Positions 60,499 to 64,000 of a stretch of 64,000 bases of DNA are shown here, piece by piece. The DNA comes from Gammaproteobacteria bacterium. Its GTDB lineage: Bacteria > Pseudomonadota > Gammaproteobacteria > GRL18. The notes beneath the pieces are model-generated. The model saw nothing but the letters and a program-made list of their open reading frames with translations. It ran no database searches and was not told the origin of the DNA. Each line of letters begins with the position of its first letter. Position 1 is the stretch's first letter. The DNA lies in the NCBI GenBank assembly GCA_016744995.1, contig JADGDG010000001.1, positions 226,011 through 290,010 on the forward strand, written 5' to 3'. Position numbers and translations under genes: made by a program.

Positions 60499-63486
60499 TC
60501 ACTCCATTATCTCATGCCAATGAGACTGAATTTTTTTACGTTCTTTTTGAAATTCTTTCAAGGGAACAAGGCCGACAACTTCCTGCAAACTCAGTTGATG
60601 CAAACGTTCTCTGAATAAACGATAATATTCCCCTAAATCTTTCGCAATTGAAGCGGGCAAAAGTGCCATTTTTAATAACAAAACCAAAATGCGTTCATTA
60701 TCTGTCCAGGTCAATAGTTCCGGGTGCTTTCCAGCATGATCCAATACCATAAACTGCACTATAAACTCAATATCTGCAATCCCTCCTGAGTCTTGCTTTA
60801 TATCAAAATAACCTTTTCTTTTTTTCGCCAGTGCCCGGCGCATTTTAAGCCGCATAGCACAGACTTCTTTTTTTAAGATATCGGTTTTCCGGCTCTGCAG
60901 TAATACTTCCCGGCGAACTGCAGCAAAATCAGCAGCCAGTTGCTTATCTCCCGCAAGAAAACGGGCCCGCACTAGTGCCTGATGTTCCCAGATCCAGGCA
61001 TTATGCAGCTGATATTCTTTAAATGCTTTGAGACTGCTGGTGATCAGACCCGAATGGCCATTGGGTCTCAAGCGCACATCAGCTTCATACAATAAGCCCG
61101 AATGAGTTCGAGTTTGTAAAATGTGCACAATCCGCAGGGTAAGTTTGGAGTAAAATTGTAAGTTATCGATTGACTGAGCCGTTTGGTTCTGACCGCCATC
61201 AGTTTTACCACCAGCCAAACTCTCTGAGAAGATAAAAACCAGATCCAGATCAGAGCTATAGCTCAGCTCAATACCACCCATTTTTCCAAAGCCGATTAAG
61301 CCAAACCCTGAATCTGAAATCGCTATTTTAGAACGTGACTGTGGTTGACCATAACGAGCCGTCATATCCGACCATGCGGTTTGCAAAACAGAGTCAATAA
61401 TCACCTCCGCAATCCAGGTTAAGTAATCACTCACTCTCTCTACTGATATTAGCCCTGCAATATCTGCCGCCGCTACCCTGAAAACCTGACTGTTTTTAAA
61501 GTGGTGTAATAATTCCATTCGCTGTTCCAGATCATCCATGGAGATATGTTTGATTTTTTCATCCAGCTCCTTAATAAGGATCTCTTTTGTTAAAGGTGCA
61601 TAGAGTATTCTGGTATCCAGAAGTTCATCAAATAATGCCGGATACTGAGCCAGTGTACGAGTGATCCATGAGCTGGCAGAGCAGAGCTTTACCAGCTGTG
61701 AAAGCCCCCGGGGGTTTTCAATTAAAAGAGACAGGTAAACAGAGCGGCGGCATACACTTTCTAATACATCCAGAACTCGTCTCAGGCTTGTGCCGCTATT
61801 TTCCTGTAATGCAACTAATTCTAATAACTGCGGCATCAGTTTATCCAGGCGTTTACTGCCTTCTTCAGACATTTTCTGATAATGGTAAGAATTTTTAAAG
61901 GAACTTAATAAACTAATAATATCCACAGCATCCTGATAACCACACTGGGATAAGATTTTAACCGCTTGCTCATCACTCACGCTGGCTTGCCAGACACCTT
62001 GTAATTTTTCTTTTATTGCTTCCCTGGAGACAGGCTCAGAGCCACTAAGAGTTTCGTCATCCCTTTTTTTTATCTGCACATATGTCGGCACATCTATCGG
62101 CACATCTGTCGGCTGAAGCAATTGTTCAAAATGCTGCTGAACTCGTGTTCGTACTGACTTTAATTCTCTGGCAAAAACATCCCAGTCGTCATAACCCATA
62201 GCATATGCAATTTGAGCTCTTGGATGATCAGTACCCGGGATATCATGGCTTTGTTGATCATTAATTTGCTGAATGCGGTGCTCTGTCCGGCGTAAAAAAT
62301 CATAGCTATCTAATAACTCCCGTACCATAGCTTGAGGTAAAATTAATTGCTCGCCAAGGTAGGCTAAGATTTTCTGTACGGGTCGTTGCTGTAAATGAGG
62401 ATCCTGACCGCCTCTCACTAACTGAAACACCTGTGCCATAAATTCGATTTCTCTTATCCCTCCTGCCCCGAGTTTAACGTTGTGTTCTTTTTTCTTTTGT
62501 TTCACTTCACGAGCAATCATAGATTTCATCTCACGCAGTGATTCAAACACACCAAAATCAATATAACGTCGATACACAAAAGGCATCAGTAAGGAGTTAA
62601 TTAATTCTTTATCCTGATGGCTGCCAGTAACCATACGTGCTTTGATAAGGGCATAACGTTCCCATTCCCGACCATGTTTTTCATAATAATCTTCCAGGGC
62701 ACGATAAGTCACAACCAGAGGACCACTTTGACCAAATGGACGCAGACGCATATCAACCCTGAAAACAAAACCATCAGCAGTTTGTTGATCCAGTGTTTTT
62801 ATCAGTCTCTGAGCTAATTTAATGAAATATTCATTATGACTGATGCTTCTCGGACCATTAACGGTCTGTCCATGCTCTGAAAAAGTAAAAATCAGATCAA
62901 TATCAGATGAAAAATTCAGTTCATAAGCGCCCAGTTTACCCATAGCAATGACAATAAGAGGCATGGCCTTTCCCTGCTCATCCAGAGCCAGACCAAATTC
63001 TTTTTGCTGAGCTTCCTCCAGCCATTGCAAAGCATACTTAATACTTGTATCAGCCAACTCTGATAATTCAAAAAGCACTTCATTTAACTTAGCCAGACCG
63101 TTAATATCACGATAGCAGATGCGAACTAACTGCTGGTGACGAAACACTCGTAAGCACTGTAACAGCTGGGCTTCAGTTTTAACTTCCTGTAACTCTCTGC
63201 TCAGCTTTTCATCAAGTTCATTTTTTTTCATTGCCCGGGCATAATCACCAGCCAGCCATTGCTCAAAAATATTCTCTTTATTCAAGGTCAACTGACGTGT
63301 TACATAGTCACTGCAGACCATTACTCTGATCCAACGCTGTAGATTTGTTTTATCATCCGCATCAGCCAGCATAGCCAGTTCAGTACCATTGATAATTTGC
63401 AAAAAATAGTCGAAGTTCTTTTTTGAGTGCTTTTTCAGAGCCTCCGGCAAGATATTACGGCTATTATTTATATTAGATCCGCTCAT
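60499..63486 (-). CDS. glnE: Bifunctional glutamine synthetase adenylyltransferase/removase
   Basis: A 995-residue GlnE, about 50 longer than in E. coli. Both nucleotidyltransferase centres are intact: FSSDIDLIFTFSE near residue 195 (removase half) and YSSDLDLVFIFSE near 745 (adenylyltransferase half). GGIREIEFMAQ and GGIADIEFIVQ are the paired GlnE motifs. It adenylylates and de-adenylylates glutamine synthetase under PII control. A linker near residues 458-470 holds a 4-residue repeat (PTDVPIDVPTYV) from a 12-bp tandem repeat. It is a reliable marker of a chromosomal gammaproteobacterial flank. Confidence 0.96.
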   Translation of the reverse strand: MSGSNINNSRNILPEALKKHSKKNFDYFLQIINGTELAMLADADDKTNLQRWIRVMVCSDYVTRQLTLNKENIFEQWLAGDYARAMKKNELDEKLSRELQEVKTEAQLLQCLRVFRHQQLVRICYRDINGLAKLNEVLFELSELADTSIKYALQWLEEAQQKEFGLALDEQGKAMPLIVIAMGKLGAYELNFSSDIDLIFTFSEHGQTVNGPRSISHNEYFIKLAQRLIKTLDQQTADGFVFRVDMRLRPFGQSGPLVVTYRALEDYYEKHGREWERYALIKARMVTGSHQDKELINSLLMPFVYRRYIDFGVFESLREMKSMIAREVKQKKKEHNVKLGAGGIREIEFMAQVFQLVRGGQDPHLQQRPVQKILAYLGEQLILPQAMVRELLDSYDFLRRTEHRIQQINDQQSHDIPGTDHPRAQIAYAMGYDDWDVFARELKSVRTRVQQHFEQLLQPTDVPIDVPTYVQIKKRDDETLSGSEPVSREAIKEKLQGVWQASVSDEQAVKILSQCGYQDAVDIISLLSSFKNSYHYQKMSEEGSKRLDKLMPQLLELVALQENSGTSLRRVLDVLESVCRRSVYLSLLIENPRGLSQLVKLCSASSWITRTLAQYPALFDELLDTRILYAPLTKEILIKELDEKIKHISMDDLEQRMELLHHFKNSQVFRVAAADIAGLISVERVSDYLTWIAEVIIDSVLQTAWSDMTARYGQPQSRSKIAISDSGFGLIGFGKMGGIELSYSSDLDLVFIFSESLAGGKTDGGQNQTAQSIDNLQFYSKLTLRIVHILQTRTHSGLLYEADVRLRPNGHSGLITSSLKAFKEYQLHNAWIWEHQALVRARFLAGDKQLAADFAAVRREVLLQSRKTDILKKEVCAMRLKMRRALAKKRKGYFDIKQDSGGIADIEFIVQFMVLDHAGKHPELLTWTDNERILVLLLKMALLPASIAKDLGEYYRLFRERLHQLSLQEVVGLVPLKEFQKERKKIQSHWHEIME
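62077..62112. repeat. Three 12-bp tandem repeats inside glnE
   Basis: CACATATGTCGG, CACATCTATCGG and CACATCTGTCGG follow one another at 62077-62112, coding a 4-residue repeat in the GlnE linker. In frame. Confidence 0.85.
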
Positions 63487-63691
63487 GCTTTATACACTGA
63501 CTTCTATTCGTGAAAAGGGCTTACTGCTTATAGCTATTTTAGCCTCAGTAAATGGCTAAATAATAGAAATATCTCTGCTAAACTGCTATTATTACTTAAA
63601 TATACGCTCTAATACTCAACTGATATCTATTTTTTAACGTATATGTCTCTAACAATTTATCTCTAACAAGTAGAGAGGAGCGACACACATC

Positions 63692-63919
63692 ATGCCAAAA
63701 CTAAGAGATATGGTTGTTGATAACGTAGCAAAGAACAATGAACAACAAAAAATAATGGATAAAGCCATGTTTTTCATCACCATGGCGGTTTATTCATTAA
63801 CTGCAGGCACTTTAATAGAGTATGTAAGCATCCCAACATTACTAAAAATTATTGGTCTGATGCTGACTGGGCAGGCATTTTATTTCTTATGGAAAAGTGA
63901 CACGGCTCTCAACCTTTAA
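63692..63919 (+). CDS. Small membrane protein, unknown
   Basis: A 75-residue protein divergent from glnE. A good ribosome site (GAGAGGAG) lies about 13 nt before ATG 63692. Two hydrophobic helices are visible (MFFITMAVYSLTAGTLIEY and LLKIIGLMLTGQAFYFLW) after a charged, cytoplasmic-looking start (MPKLRDMVVDNVAKNNEQQK). No family is recognised. The 200-bp intergenic region with glnE probably holds both promoters. Confidence 0.7.
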   Translation: MPKLRDMVVDNVAKNNEQQKIMDKAMFFITMAVYSLTAGTLIEYVSIPTLLKIIGLMLTGQAFYFLWKSDTALNL

Positions 63920-64000
63920 TAAGTACACACTGGCTCACTTAGGAATAAGACTGACGTTTCAGCTATAACTTCAAAGGCAGCCTCAGTGATAATCTCAATG

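Overview
The window is a long surface-glycan region of a gammaproteobacterium with an AT-rich genome. The right end holds conserved chromosomal genes of Gram-negative, gammaproteobacterial type: glnE, ilvE, a zf-CHCC protein, waaF, waaC, waaG and waaP. With msbA and an rfbBACD set, these show a classical LPS-bearing outer membrane. No rRNA, tRNA, CRISPR array or intact transposase was seen. The species cannot be named from the sequence alone.

Layout. (1) 1-3316, minus strand: an HpaI-type aldolase, a KdsB-like cytidylyltransferase, a hexapeptide acyltransferase and a B12-binding radical SAM enzyme that runs off the left edge. (2) 3612-8751, plus strand: an NAD-dependent epimerase, a large GT-B-like putative transferase, a sulfotransferase-like protein and a Wzx-type flippase, most of it very AT-rich. 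(3) 8806-26176, minus strand: about 17 tightly packed or overlapping genes that look like one operon. Its core matches the Bacillus spsC-D-E-F-G set (DegT aminotransferase, GNAT, NeuB-family synthase, SpsF-like cytidylyltransferase, PseG-like hydrolase), so it probably makes a nonulosonic (sialic, legionaminic or pseudaminic-like) acid. Tailoring genes surround the core: PIG-L deacetylase, formyltransferase, PseA-like amidotransferase, two AsnB-like amidotransferases, hexapeptide acetyltransferase, O-methyltransferase, radical SAM/SPASM enzyme, a UDP-sugar dehydrogenase-like protein without its catalytic Cys, a DUF4910 peptidase-like protein and a sulfotransferase. (4) 26326-30695: a large FAD/Fe-S oxidoreductase, a 161-bp MITE-like element and a TviB/WbpO-type UDP-sugar dehydrogenase. 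(5) 30789-30959: a remnant of a 23S rRNA intervening-sequence (four-helix-bundle) protein gene. (6) 31202-34695: rfbB-A-C-D for dTDP-L-rhamnose, transcribed leftwards. (7) 34980-37217: a secreted ComEA-like helix-hairpin-helix protein and msbA.

(8) 37315-45509, plus strand: an atypical LPS-type kinase, GT2, acetyltransferase, GT4, then carbamoyltransferase, SxtJ, DUF5989 and SGNH hydrolase, then a CgeB-like glycosyltransferase. (9) 45599-49437, minus strand: GNAT, GT4 and a second carbamoyltransferase. (10) 49599-52488: a CPA1 Na+/H+ antiporter, a small unknown ORF and a DUF805 protein. (11) 52529-59450, minus strand: the LPS core block with an InaA-type kinase, WaaP carrying ten 18-bp repeats, a double-kinase-domain protein, WaaG, WaaC, WaaF and a zinc-finger protein. 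(12) ilvE, glnE and a small membrane protein.

Together the genes would supply nucleotide sugars (dTDP-rhamnose, a UDP-uronate, a CMP-nonulosonate), transfer them, flip the product and decorate it with formyl, acetyl, methyl, amide, sulfate, carbamoyl and phosphate groups. No convincing Wzy polymerase, Wzz, WecA/WbaP-type initiating transferase or sugar-nucleotide 4,6-dehydratase for the nonulosonate was seen, so the locus probably continues to the left or depends on genes elsewhere. Assignments rest on motifs read by eye; no database search was run.
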